Shown: positions 16,887 to 26,007, counted from the first letter of the stretch. The stretch is DNA of 64,000 nucleotides from Streptomyces canus (GCF_001514145.1 NZ_KQ948656.1:620001-684000), one strand, 5' to 3'. Numbers and translations are program-made. Notes: generated by a model from the letters alone, not told the origin.

Positions 16887-17711
16887 ATGAGCACCCAACC
16901 GGTCCGGGTCGTCCGCCACTCCGACGGGGTCGTCGAACTGCTGCTGGACGATCCCGGCCGCGGCAACGCCCTGGATCTGCCGACCGCCGAAGCCCTGCGG
17001 GCCGCGGCCTTCGATCTCGCCCAGGACCCCGGCGGCGCGGTCCTGCTGCGGGCGGCGGGCGGGAACTTCTGCGTCGGGGGTGACCTGCGCGCCTTCGCGG
17101 GCCGGGGCACGGAAACCGGCTCCTACGTGCACGCGGTCGCGACCGCTGCCCACGCGGCCGTGCAGACCCTGCACGAGTTGCCCGTGCCGGTGGTGACCGC
17201 CGTGCGCGGCGCCGCGGCGGGCGGCGGAGTAGGGCTCGCACTGACGGGCGACATCGTGGTGGCGGCCCGTTCCGCACGCTTCCGGCTGGCCTACACGGCG
17301 ATCGGACTCACCCCGGACTGCGGCGCGTCCTGGGTGCTGCAGCGCCTGCTGGGCCCACGCCGGGCCGCGGTTCTGATCCTCACCAACCGGGTGCTGACCG
17401 GCGACGACGCCGAGGGGTGGGGTCTGGTGTCCCGGGTCGTGGAGGACGCCGAACTGGACGACACGGCCTACCGGACGGCCGCCGCCCTGGCCGCGGGATC
17501 AAGGGACGCACTGCGGGCCGCCAAGGCGCTTTTGCGGGCAGGAGCCGCCCTGTCACTGGAGGAACAACTCGCCGAGGAGGCGCGCTCCATAGCCGTCCTG
17601 GCGGGCGGCACGGAGGCCCAGGACGCGATGGAGTCCTTCCTCGCCGCCCGGCGCCGCGACAGGGCGCCGGCCGAGCGGCCGGCGGACCAGGAGCCGCAAA
17701 GTGTTTCTTGA
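16887..17711 (+). CDS. Enoyl-CoA hydratase/isomerase
   Basis: This 274-aa crotonase-fold enzyme hydrates or isomerises enoyl-CoA esters. The oxyanion-hole segments AAGGNFCVGGDLRAF and VRGAAAGGGVGLAL are present. In the usual catalytic Glu region it reads TAIGLTPDCGASW: the Glu of the first site is replaced by Ala, and an Asp stands near the second. The ATG at 16887 follows GGGAGAAG. It heads the plus-strand operon that runs through the PPDK-like genes to the SDR at 24.5 kb. Confidence 0.88.
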   Translation: MSTQPVRVVRHSDGVVELLLDDPGRGNALDLPTAEALRAAAFDLAQDPGGAVLLRAAGGNFCVGGDLRAFAGRGTETGSYVHAVATAAHAAVQTLHELPVPVVTAVRGAAAGGGVGLALTGDIVVAARSARFRLAYTAIGLTPDCGASWVLQRLLGPRRAAVLILTNRVLTGDDAEGWGLVSRVVEDAELDDTAYRTAAALAAGSRDALRAAKALLRAGAALSLEEQLAEEARSIAVLAGGTEAQDAMESFLAARRRDRAPAERPADQEPQSVS

Positions 17712-17837
17712 GTTCCTCTTCACTAACAGGGTCGCTGGAGCGTAACCTCCGGGCAACACAGATCGCAGTTCCCTGCGACCCGGCATCCGTCGCCGCGCGG
17801 CCTGAGTCCGCGCCCCCACAGGAACAAAGGTGTGGAG

Positions 17838-18470
17838 ATGCATTCAGCTGCCGCGGAGCGGACAGACACCATCGATCCGTCCCTCGCCGACGCCGTCATC
17901 GACCTCGTCCTGCGCGGCATGTGGCGCGGTACGCAGGAGTCCGTGCACCGGCCGCTGGTCGACGCCGGGCTGGCCATGGTGAAGGGCCCGATGGTGCTGC
18001 CCACCGAGTCCGCCAAGCAGGCCGCCGCACAGATGCTGCGGGTCCCGGCCGGCTCCGGCCAGGAAGCGCAGATCACCGCGGTCTACGAGGCGTTCCTGCC
18101 GGTCAACAGGAAGATCCGCGAGGTCTGCACGGCCTGGCAGTGCCGCCCTGACGGCAGCGTCAACGACCACGGCGACAGCGTCTACGACGCCGAGGTGCGC
18201 GAGCAGCTGGAGGACGTGCACGAGGCGATCCAGCCGGTACTGCGCAGGCTGGAGCGGCTGCTCGCGGACAGCGGCCGGTATCTGACCGGTCTGGAGGAGG
18301 CTCTCGACCGGTTCGACGACGGCGACCGGCAGTGGCTGGCCTCCCCCCTGTGCGACTCGTACCACACCGTGTGGATGCGGCTGCACCAGGAACTGCTGCT
18401 GGTCCTGGGCATCAGCCGCGCCGAGGACGAGGCCCGCGAGGAGCAGCTCGTCCGAGGGAGCCACGGGTGA
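17838..18470 (+). CDS. PPDK-associated helical protein
   Basis: This 210-aa protein is mainly helical. An N-terminal part (about 30-65) looks like a winged-helix wing, and the C-terminal part has QWLASPLCDSYHTVWMRLHQ. From memory, similar sequences occur fused to, or beside, actinobacterial PPDK-like proteins; I could not check this. The gene overlaps the PPDK-like gene by 4 bp (GTGA), which argues for a two-subunit enzyme. The ATG at 17838 has AGG 8-10 nt upstream; a GTG at 17832 is the alternative. Its role could be substrate binding or regulation of phosphotransfer. Confidence 0.65.
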   Translation: MHSAAAERTDTIDPSLADAVIDLVLRGMWRGTQESVHRPLVDAGLAMVKGPMVLPTESAKQAAAQMLRVPAGSGQEAQITAVYEAFLPVNRKIREVCTAWQCRPDGSVNDHGDSVYDAEVREQLEDVHEAIQPVLRRLERLLADSGRYLTGLEEALDRFDDGDRQWLASPLCDSYHTVWMRLHQELLLVLGISRAEDEAREEQLVRGSHG

Positions 18471-21055
18471 ACATCACCGACCACCGCCCCGGCGTCGACG
18501 CGCCGCCGCAGGCCCCCGGCCTCGCCCTGGTGCCGTACGGCCAGGGACGGACCCGCGGACTGGACGCGGACGCGCTGGGCACGCACGGCGTCGCGATGGA
18601 CCGGCTGGTGGCCCTCGGGCTGACGGTGGTTCCGGGGCTGACCGTGCCCGCGGGCACCGCGGCCTCGCTGGGCGAGCCCGGCACCGCCGGTGCGGCCGTC
18701 GAACTCGTCGAGCAGTTGTCCGGGCGCCGCGTCGGCGATTCCGCCAGGCCGCTGCTGCTGCGGCTGTCGGCCAGCGCGCCGACGGACATCGCGGGGCTCC
18801 CGCCCGACCTCGCGTGCCTCGGAGTCACCCCCGACAGCGCCGGCGACCTGTGCACCGTCATCGGCCGCGCGGACGCCCTGGACGAGGTCTGGACGGCCAC
18901 GGTGCGGATGATCGCCGAGTACGGCCTCGACGTACCGGCCGCGCTGCTGGACGACGCCCTCCTCGACAACCCCGCGCCCCACGCCCGCGTCGGGGCACTG
19001 CTCTCCCTGGTCGCCCGACATGCCGGACGGCCCTTCCCCGACGACCCGGCCGAGCAGCTCGCGCTGGCCGCCCGCGCGGTCCTCGCCCGCTGGGACTCGC
19101 CAAGGGCCCGAAGGGCACGCAAGGCCCAGAAGCTTCCCGCCGACCTGGACATCGCGCTGCACGTCCAGGCGCTGCGCATCGGTCCCGCCGACCGCTCCGG
19201 CTACGGCACGGCCGTCAGCCGCCACCCCGAGTCCGGCCGCTTCTCTCCGCAGGGCTCGTTCTTCCGGGGCGTACGCCGCAGCGCACCGCCCCCGCACACC
19301 GGCGAACCGCTGGAGAAGCTCGCGGGCGGCACGGTGCTCCTCGAGCATGCCCTGCTCACTCTCGAACGCCACCTGCACGCACCCGTGTCCGTCGACTTCG
19401 AGGTCCGCGACGGCGAGGTCTCGCTGCTCGCCGCCTCGGCGCAGAGCCGCCCGCCGCTGCGCGCCTCGGTGTGCCTGGCGGTCGACCTGGTCCGTGACGG
19501 CGCCCTCGCCAAAGACGCGGCAGTACGCCGGATCGGCCCGGCCCAGGTGCAGGAACTCCTGCACCCGCAGCTGAAGTTGACCGGCGACGAGGAACTCCTG
19601 GCACGCGGTCTGCCCGCCTCCCCGGGCGCCGCGACGGGCACGGTCGCCCTGTCCGGCGAACGCGCCCTCGAACTGGCCGCCGAAGGCGCGCACGCCGTCC
19701 TGGTGATGCACGAGACCACACCGGCCGACGTCCCCGGGATGCTGGCCGCCACCGCGGTGCTGACCGGCAGCGGCGGCATCGCCTCGCACGCGGCCGTGGT
19801 GGCGCGGGGCGCCGGCAAGCCAGCCGTCTGCGGCGTCGAGGGGCTGCGGGTCGACAAGGCGGCCGGCACGGTACGGATCGGGGAGCGAGTGCTGCGCGAG
19901 GGCGACGCGGTGTCACTCGACGGCCGTACCGGCGCGGTGTACGCGGGAGCGCTCAGTGTCAGCGTCGCCGGACCGCCGCCGGAGCTGTCCACCCTGCTCG
20001 AGTGGGCGGACGACTCCCGGCGGCTCGGCGTACGGGTCAACGCCGACACCGCGGCGGAGGTGACCACGGCCGTCGCGCTGGGCGCGGAGGGGGTGGGCCT
20101 GTGCCGTACCGAGCACCAGTTCCTCGGCGACCGGCTGCCCCTGATCCGCAGCGTCATCCTGGCCGCCGACCCGGCGGCTCGCGACGAGGCGCTGCTCGCC
20201 CTGGAGCACGCACAGCACGAGGACTTCACGGCGCTGCTGACCGCGGTCGGGGACCGCCCGGTGACCGTACGTCTGCTGGACGCCCCCCTGCACGAATTCC
20301 TGCCCGCTCCCGGCGAGGCCGGGGACGCGGCGGCCGAGCAGCGGGCCGCGTCGCTGCGCGAGGCCAACCCCATGCTCGGGCTGCGCGGGGTACGCCTGGC
20401 GCTGCTCCACGAGCGGCTGTACCCGGCGCAGGCGGAAGCCCTCTTCTCCGCCTGGGTGGAGGTCGCCGCCACCGGCGTCCGCCCCCGGCTGGAGGTGATG
20501 ATCCCGCTGGTCAGCCTGCCGGAGGAACTGCGGGCAGCCGCCGCCTTCGTACGCGACGCCGCCGAGACGGTGGCCGCCCGCACCGGCGTCCGGGTGCCGT
20601 ACCGGCTCGGCACGATGATCGAGACACCGCGCGCCGCCCTGCTGGCCGCCGAACTCGCCGAGCACGCCGAGTTCTTCTCCTTCGGCACCAACGACCTCAC
20701 CCAGCTCACCTACGGGTTCTCCCGGGACGACGTGGAGCGCCAGGTGCTCGCCTCCTACCAGGAGCGCGGATTCCTCACCGCCAGCCCGTTCGCCCGGCTC
20801 GATCCGCACGGCGTCGGCGCGCTGATCGCCCTGGCCGTGGAAAGGGCCAGGAGCGTACGGCCGGACATCAAGCTCGGCGTGTGCGGTGAGCACGGCGGAG
20901 ACCCCGACTCGATCGCGTTCTGCGACGACGTCGGACTGGACTACGTCTCCTGCTCCGCGCACCGCGTGCCGGTCGCCCGGATGGCGGCGGCACACAGCGC
21001 GCTGCGCAAGAGCGAAAGCCGAAGCGCAAGCAACGAGAACGGGACACCGGCATGA
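18467..21055 (+). CDS. PPDK-like phosphotransferase with decayed ATP-grasp domain
   Basis: This 862-aa protein has the full-length PPDK layout. The mobile domain carries the phosphohistidine H441 in GIASHAAVVAR. The PEP/pyruvate barrel is intact: GLCRTEHQFL, VTVRLLDAPLHEFLP, GTMIETPRAAL, SFGTNDLTQ and the active-site C806 in VCGEHGGDP. The N-terminal ATP-grasp part is aligned only loosely: the usual SGAxxSMPG loop reads SASAPTDIAG, the NAQGED motif is absent, and LQTR-NGKR reads LAASAQSR. It may therefore move phosphate between PEP and another acceptor without using ATP. The GTG start is coupled to the upstream partner gene, and its end overlaps the next gene by 4 bp. Confidence 0.85.
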   Translation: MNITDHRPGVDAPPQAPGLALVPYGQGRTRGLDADALGTHGVAMDRLVALGLTVVPGLTVPAGTAASLGEPGTAGAAVELVEQLSGRRVGDSARPLLLRLSASAPTDIAGLPPDLACLGVTPDSAGDLCTVIGRADALDEVWTATVRMIAEYGLDVPAALLDDALLDNPAPHARVGALLSLVARHAGRPFPDDPAEQLALAARAVLARWDSPRARRARKAQKLPADLDIALHVQALRIGPADRSGYGTAVSRHPESGRFSPQGSFFRGVRRSAPPPHTGEPLEKLAGGTVLLEHALLTLERHLHAPVSVDFEVRDGEVSLLAASAQSRPPLRASVCLAVDLVRDGALAKDAAVRRIGPAQVQELLHPQLKLTGDEELLARGLPASPGAATGTVALSGERALELAAEGAHAVLVMHETTPADVPGMLAATAVLTGSGGIASHAAVVARGAGKPAVCGVEGLRVDKAAGTVRIGERVLREGDAVSLDGRTGAVYAGALSVSVAGPPPELSTLLEWADDSRRLGVRVNADTAAEVTTAVALGAEGVGLCRTEHQFLGDRLPLIRSVILAADPAARDEALLALEHAQHEDFTALLTAVGDRPVTVRLLDAPLHEFLPAPGEAGDAAAEQRAASLREANPMLGLRGVRLALLHERLYPAQAEALFSAWVEVAATGVRPRLEVMIPLVSLPEELRAAAAFVRDAAETVAARTGVRVPYRLGTMIETPRAALLAAELAEHAEFFSFGTNDLTQLTYGFSRDDVERQVLASYQERGFLTASPFARLDPHGVGALIALAVERARSVRPDIKLGVCGEHGGDPDSIAFCDDVGLDYVSCSAHRVPVARMAAAHSALRKSESRSASNENGTPA

Positions 21056-22182
21056 CGACCACCATGACCGGCCCCGCCGCCGGAACGACCGAGGCCTCGG
21101 AGGCCGAACTCGAGGATCTGCGCGCGACCGTGCGGTCCGTGTGCGCGGACGCGGGCGGCATCGCCGCACTGCGCCGGCTCGACGAGCACGCCCCCGGCAT
21201 CGACACCGGCCTCTGGGACACCCTCGGCCGGCAGGTGGGCCTCGCGGCCCTCGGACTGCCGGACGCGGTGGGAGGCATCGGCGGTCTCGCGGAGATCGCC
21301 GTGGTCTGCGAGGAACTGGGCAGAACGCCGGCCGCCGTGCCGCTGCTGTCCTCCACCGTGCTCGCCGGGCAGGTGCTGGCCGGCTGCGGCACGGCCGAAG
21401 CGCCCCTGGCGGAGGTGGCCGCAGGCACGGTGCACGCACTGGCCGTGGCCGCGCCCGACGGCGTGTGGCGGCCGGACGCCGTCCCGGTCGGCGTCACCTG
21501 GCAGGGCGGTACCCCGACGCTGGACGGCGTCGCACCCTTCGTGCTCGACGGCGCCGACGCCGAGGCCCTGGTGGTCGCGGCCGCCGGCCCCGACGGCGTG
21601 GACCTCTTCCTCGCCGACCCGCGCGGGCCGGGTGTGACGGTCCGCCGGGTGCCCACGCTGGACCTGAGCCGGGGCCAGGCCGTGGTCACCTTCACCGCCG
21701 CCCCGGTGCGTGCGCTGACCGCGGGGGGCGAAGGGACGGAGGTCGTCACCCGCGCCCTCGACGTGGCCTTCGTGGCGCTGGCCGCCGAGCAGCTCGGCGG
21801 GGCGCAGGCGGCTTTGGACATGACGGTGGCGCATGTGCGGGACCGCACGCAGTTCGGCCGGGCCATCGGCAGCTTCCAGGCGATCAAGCACACCTGCGCG
21901 GACATGCTGCTCCAGGTGGAGTCCGCGCGGTCCGCGGTGGTCCGGGCGGTACGGGCGGCCGGGTCGCCCGAGGCGCTCGCGGAAGCCGCGGCGGTGGCAC
22001 AGTCCTGGTGCGGCGAGGCGTTCACGTTCGTCGCCGCCGAGTGCGTCCAACTGCACGGCGGGATGGGCTTCACCTGGGAGCACGACGCGCATCTGTACTT
22101 CCGGCGCGCACAGTCGGACGCCGTGCTGCTGGGCGGCGCGGCCCACCACCGGGAACGACTCGCCGGACTCCTGAGCTGGTGA
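21052..22182 (+). CDS. Acyl-CoA dehydrogenase (FadE28/FadE29-like)
   Basis: This 376-aa protein is a shorter, divergent acyl-CoA dehydrogenase. The C-terminal helical domain is clear: RDRTQFGRAIGSFQAIKHTCADM and VQLHGGMGFTWEHDAHLYFRRAQ. The middle FAD loop is degenerate. In steroid and other side-chain pathways such subunits often work as heteromers; no obvious second subunit follows here. It overlaps the PPDK-like gene by 4 bp, which ties phosphotransfer and beta-oxidation in one operon. Confidence 0.88.
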   Translation: MTTTMTGPAAGTTEASEAELEDLRATVRSVCADAGGIAALRRLDEHAPGIDTGLWDTLGRQVGLAALGLPDAVGGIGGLAEIAVVCEELGRTPAAVPLLSSTVLAGQVLAGCGTAEAPLAEVAAGTVHALAVAAPDGVWRPDAVPVGVTWQGGTPTLDGVAPFVLDGADAEALVVAAAGPDGVDLFLADPRGPGVTVRRVPTLDLSRGQAVVTFTAAPVRALTAGGEGTEVVTRALDVAFVALAAEQLGGAQAALDMTVAHVRDRTQFGRAIGSFQAIKHTCADMLLQVESARSAVVRAVRAAGSPEALAEAAAVAQSWCGEAFTFVAAECVQLHGGMGFTWEHDAHLYFRRAQSDAVLLGGAAHHRERLAGLLSW

Positions 22183-22251
22183 CCGCAGGACGGAAGCGAC
22201 CGGTGACGTCGGAACGGGCCGACCGGTGACGGCAGGAAGAAGGCGGGCGGC

Positions 22252-22671
22252 ATGACCACCAGACTCATCGACGAGAGCCTCTTCGACGGCGCGGATCCGC
22301 CGCGCCTCGTGGGGGCGCGCTGCACCGGGTGCCGCACCGTGGTCTTCCCCCGGCAGGACTCCTGCCCCAGGTGCTCGGACGGGGCGATGACCGCGCACGT
22401 ACTGCCGGACAGTGGCGAGATCTGGTCGTGGACGGTGCAGTCGTTCCGGCCCAAAGAGCCCTACCGCCCACCGGCCGTGGGCCACCAGCCGTACGCCCTC
22501 GGCTATGTCGACCTCGGGGAGATCCTGGTTGAGGCACGCCTCGACATACCCCGCCGGCTGATCCGGATCGGGCTGCCGGTCCGGCTGACCACGGTGGAGG
22601 CGTACCGCGACGAGGACGGGACCCGGATCCTGACCTTCGCCTTCGGCTCTGCCGCCGAGGACGAGCGATGA
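22252..22671 (+). CDS. DUF35 Zn-ribbon/OB-fold acyl-CoA-binding protein
   Basis: This 139-aa protein has a rubredoxin-like zinc ribbon (CTGC...CPRC at about 25-41) and an OB fold (residues 45-130). DUF35 proteins such as ChsH2 partner thiolase-like enzymes in thiolysis or retro-aldol cleavage of side chains. It overlaps the thiolase-fold gene that follows by 4 bp, the usual arrangement for such a complex. Confidence 0.88.
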   Translation: MTTRLIDESLFDGADPPRLVGARCTGCRTVVFPRQDSCPRCSDGAMTAHVLPDSGEIWSWTVQSFRPKEPYRPPAVGHQPYALGYVDLGEILVEARLDIPRRLIRIGLPVRLTTVEAYRDEDGTRILTFAFGSAAEDER

Positions 22672-23822
22672 GCCGCCCCGAAGAGATCTACGTGGTCGGA
22701 TGCGGCATGCATCCCTTCGGCCGGGACGAGAGCGTCAGCGGTATGGACATGGCCGAACGGGCGATACGGGAGGCACTGGCCGACGCCGGTGTCGCCTGGG
22801 CGGACATCGGGTACGCGGCCGGCGGCTCCGACGTGTCCGGCAAGCCCGACACCCTGGTGGGGCGTCTGGGGCTGACCGGCGTGCCGTTCGTCAATGTGCA
22901 GAACGGCTGCGCGACCGGCGCCTCGACGGTGCTCGCCGTCGCCAACGCGCTGCGGGCGGGCGAGGCGTCGCTCGGACTCGCCGTCGGCTTCGACAAGCAC
23001 GAACGGGGCGCGTTCCATGTCTCCGCGGCCCGTTACGGGCTCGGCGACTGGTACGCGGAGACCGGGATGATGTTGACGACCCAGTTCTTCGCGCTGAAGA
23101 CGCAGCGGTATCTGCACGAGTACGCCATTGGGGAGCGGGCGTTGGCGATGGTGGCGGCACGCGCCTTCCGCAACGGCTCCCGCCACCCCCTGGCCTGGCG
23201 GCGCAAGGAGCTGACGGAGGAGGAGATCCTCGGTTCCGCCGAGGTCAGCCCGCCGCTCACCCAGTACATGTTCTGCTCTCCGGGGCAGGGCGCGGCGGCG
23301 CTGGTTCTCGCGCGCGGCGACCGCGCCTTCGACCTGTGCGAACGGCCGGTGAAACTGGCCTCGTTGGCCTTCCGGACCAGACGGTTCGGCTCCTTCGAGG
23401 TGTTCGCTCCCTGGCTGCCGCCGGGACCCCACCGCAGCCCCAGTGTGGACGCGGCCGAGGCCGTCTTCCGCGGCGCCGGTCTGAGGCCCTCGGACGTCCA
23501 GGTCGCGCAGTTGCAGGACACCGACAGCGGTTCCGAGCTGATCCACCTGGCGGAGACCGGGCTGTGCGGGCACGGCGAGCAGCCGGACCTGCTGGCCTCG
23601 GGTGCCACCGACCCCACCGGCCGGATCCCGGTCAACACCGACGGCGGCTGCCTGGCCGGTGGCGAGCCGGTGGGCGCTTCCGGGCTGCGCCAGTTCCACG
23701 AGGTCGTACGGCAGTTGCAGGGCCGCGCGCCGGGCGAGCAGGTGCCCGGCGGTCCCCGGGTGGGCTTCACCCATGTGTACGGGGCGCCCGGGATCAGCGC
23801 CTGCGCGGTCCTGACGGTCTGA
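22668..23822 (+). CDS. Thiolase-fold lipid-transfer-type thiolase or aldolase
   Basis: This 384-aa protein belongs to the SCP-x/Ltp branch of the thiolase superfamily. The Cys at the nucleophile position is C81 in NGCATGAS. The C-terminal end HVYGAPGISACAVL has the second Cys region, and NTDGGCLAGGEPVGASG replaces the normal GHPxGxSG loop. With the coupled DUF35 partner it may be a thiolase or an Ltp2-like retro-aldolase releasing a short acyl-CoA or aldehyde. Sequence alone does not settle which. Confidence 0.85.
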   Translation: MSRPEEIYVVGCGMHPFGRDESVSGMDMAERAIREALADAGVAWADIGYAAGGSDVSGKPDTLVGRLGLTGVPFVNVQNGCATGASTVLAVANALRAGEASLGLAVGFDKHERGAFHVSAARYGLGDWYAETGMMLTTQFFALKTQRYLHEYAIGERALAMVAARAFRNGSRHPLAWRRKELTEEEILGSAEVSPPLTQYMFCSPGQGAAALVLARGDRAFDLCERPVKLASLAFRTRRFGSFEVFAPWLPPGPHRSPSVDAAEAVFRGAGLRPSDVQVAQLQDTDSGSELIHLAETGLCGHGEQPDLLASGATDPTGRIPVNTDGGCLAGGEPVGASGLRQFHEVVRQLQGRAPGEQVPGGPRVGFTHVYGAPGISACAVLTV

Positions 23823-23843
23823 CCGCGGTTGAAGGGAATCGCC

Positions 23844-24548
23844 ATGAGCGAGAACAGAACCGCCCTGGTCACCGGCGGCGCTCGCGGGATCGGCCTGGAG
23901 ATCTGCCGGCAACTCGCGGAGCGGGGGCTGCGGGTACTGGTCGCGGCACGGCAGCTGGAGGCCGCCGAGGAGGCGTGCCGCACCCTTGGCCTGGGGACGC
24001 TGCCACTGGCCCTGGACGTGAGTTCCGCGAAGAACGTCACCGAAGCGGTGCGGGAGGCCGCGGAGCTGACCGGCGGTGGGGTGGACGTGCTGGTGAACAA
24101 CGCGGGAGTGTCCCTGGACGGCGAGCTGCGGCCTCCGTACGTCGACGAGGAGGTCCTGCGTGCCACCCTGGACGTCAATCTCCTGGGCGCCTGGCGGGTG
24201 GCGGAGGCCGTCGTCCCGGGCATGGTGCGGTGCGGCTACGGACGCGTGGTCAACCTCACCAGCTCGTACGGCTCCCTGGCGCTGATGGATTCCGGCCGGC
24301 ATCCGGCCTACCGCGTCTCCAAGACCGCGCTCAACGCCTTCACGCGGATGCTCGCCGGCGAGCTGTCCGGCACGGGCGTCCTGGTCAACGCGGCCGACCC
24401 CGGGTGGACCCGCAGCGGCATGGGCGGTCCCTCCGCCCCGCGCGGCCCGGAGGAGGGCGCGGACACGCCCGTCTGGCTGGCGACCCTCCCCGACGGCGAC
24501 GACACGACGGGCGGGCTGTTCGCCGGCCGCGAGCCACTGCCCTGGTGA
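23844..24548 (+). CDS. Short-chain dehydrogenase/reductase
   Basis: This 234-aa SDR has TGGARGIG (cofactor loop, about residues 9-16), NNAGVS, and the catalytic Ser near LTSSYGS with YRVSK. The coenzyme is probably NAD(P)H; the loop allows either. It is the last gene of the plus-strand operon, and the ATG at 23844 follows GAAGGGA. A role in oxidising or reducing a hydroxyl/keto group of the intermediate fits the context. Confidence 0.88.
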   Translation: MSENRTALVTGGARGIGLEICRQLAERGLRVLVAARQLEAAEEACRTLGLGTLPLALDVSSAKNVTEAVREAAELTGGGVDVLVNNAGVSLDGELRPPYVDEEVLRATLDVNLLGAWRVAEAVVPGMVRCGYGRVVNLTSSYGSLALMDSGRHPAYRVSKTALNAFTRMLAGELSGTGVLVNAADPGWTRSGMGGPSAPRGPEEGADTPVWLATLPDGDDTTGGLFAGREPLPW

Positions 24549-24566
24549 CCGGCTCCGCCGAAACGG

Positions 24567-24580
24567 GACCGCGGGCGGTC
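24567..24580. terminator. Short hairpin terminator
   Basis: GACCGC-GG-GCGGTC is a perfect dyad between the convergent SDR and TetR genes, touching the TetR stop codon. Confidence 0.5.
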
Positions 24581-25232
24581 AGGCCGGTGCGGCCGCGCTC
24601 CCCTGGTCTGCGGCGACGATGCGCAGCGCCAACGCCCTGACGGCCTCCTGCACGGACCGTGACGGCAGCTCCGACAGCGGCCCGCCCTCCGCCCGCAGCG
24701 CGGTGACGAGGATGGTCGTACTGATCAGCGTGCGCACGGCGAGCGCCTGCGACGCATGCCGCGACTTGGCCGCCCGCGGGTTGCGGGTGGCGCCGTCCGG
24801 CAGATAGTCGTACGCCCGCTGGATGTGCCGCTGCTCGAACTCGTCGCGCAGTGCCTTCAGGTTGCCGTTGGCCGAGGCGACCTGGACCTGGTAGAGCCGG
24901 GCCTCGTCCGGGTTCTTCTCCACCCAGTCCCACACGGCGTCGATGACCCGCACCAGGCTTTCGGCGTCACCCGGCTCGGATTCCGGCCGGGCCGCCTCCA
25001 CGACCGCGTTCAGCTGGTCGAAGACCCGCCGCATGGACAGTTCGAGCAGCTCCTCCTTGCCGGCGAAGTGGTAGTAGACGGCCGTGGGCACCACCTTGGC
25101 CTCGTCCGCGATGTCCTGCACGCTGGTCTCGGCGAACCCGTTGCGCCCGAACACCCTGACCGCGGCCGCGATGATGTGCTGCCGCCGCGAGGGCCGGTGG
25201 GCCGGTTGCTTGCCGTTCTGCTTCGTGGCCAT
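24579..25232 (-). CDS. TetR-family regulator 1
   Basis: This 217-aa regulator has the TetR helix-turn-helix SVQDIADEAKVVPTAVYYHFAGKEELL (about residues 35-61) and an all-helical ligand domain. The start has GGGAG upstream. It is divergent from a second TetR gene; both begin with a similar HRPSRRQ segment, so they may be an old duplication. Acyl-CoA or a pathway intermediate is the likely ligand, by analogy with FadR/KstR-type TetR proteins. Confidence 0.9.
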   Translation of the reverse strand: MATKQNGKQPAHRPSRRQHIIAAAVRVFGRNGFAETSVQDIADEAKVVPTAVYYHFAGKEELLELSMRRVFDQLNAVVEAARPESEPGDAESLVRVIDAVWDWVEKNPDEARLYQVQVASANGNLKALRDEFEQRHIQRAYDYLPDGATRNPRAAKSRHASQALAVRTLISTTILVTALRAEGGPLSELPSRSVQEAVRALALRIVAADQGSAAAPA

Positions 25233-25352
25233 GCTGCTCCCTGTACGCCCGACGGTACTCGCCATGCTATCCAGTAACTCCGCCCGGTCGGGACCGTAAT
25301 TCCTGGTGCCTGTGCGGTACGGGCGCAGAAAGATCCCGGCATACTTGACACC

Positions 25353-25964
25353 ATGACTACATCCGGAACCCGCGCCGCTCACCGCCCCTCGCGCAGGCAG
25401 TGGGTGATCGAGGCGGCCACGGAGCTGTTCGCGACCCAGCCTCCGGACGAGGTGACGGTGGCCGACATCGCCGCGCGGGCGGAGATGACGTCGGCCGCGG
25501 TGTACTACCACTTCTCCTCCAAGGACCAGGTGCTCGTGGAGGGCATGCGGGTGTTCGCCGCGGCGCTGCGTGAGCAGGTGGAGACGCTCGCGGAGACCCA
25601 CACCCCGGGCACGGACATCGGTCCCGCCATCACGGCGCTGGTGGCCTGGCTGGGCGAACACCGCTCCGCCGCCACCGTCTTCTTCGTGTCCTCGGCCGGT
25701 ATGAGCCAGGAGGCGGAGGCGCTGCGCCACGAGGTCCGCACGCAGCTGCTGGAGGACTTGGTGCGGCTGGTCCGCAAGGCCAGCGGGCCGGTCACGGACG
25801 CGGAGGCGGCGGTGATCGGCCTGGGTGTGCTGGCGCTGCTGGAGACCGCGGCGATCTCACAGGCGCGGGGGGACGATGCGTACCGCTCGCTGGGGCACCG
25901 CTCCTTCCTCCGCGAGGTGGGCCGCCTCGCGGAGCGGATCGCCGATCCGGTGACGGAGGGCTGA
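25353..25964 (+). CDS. TetR-family regulator 2
   Basis: This 203-aa TetR protein has TVADIAARAEMTSAAVYYHFSSKDQ as the DNA-binding part and a helical ligand domain. It is divergent from TetR 1 across a 120-bp gap that holds both promoters. It ends 43 bp from the convergent E2 gene. Two regulators in the centre of the island suggest that separate parts respond to different intermediates. Confidence 0.9.
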   Translation: MTTSGTRAAHRPSRRQWVIEAATELFATQPPDEVTVADIAARAEMTSAAVYYHFSSKDQVLVEGMRVFAAALREQVETLAETHTPGTDIGPAITALVAWLGEHRSAATVFFVSSAGMSQEAEALRHEVRTQLLEDLVRLVRKASGPVTDAEAAVIGLGVLALLETAAISQARGDDAYRSLGHRSFLREVGRLAERIADPVTEG

Positions 25965-26007
25965 GCGCTCCGCCGGAAGAACGGGCCGCGGGCCCCCGGA
26001 GACGACG

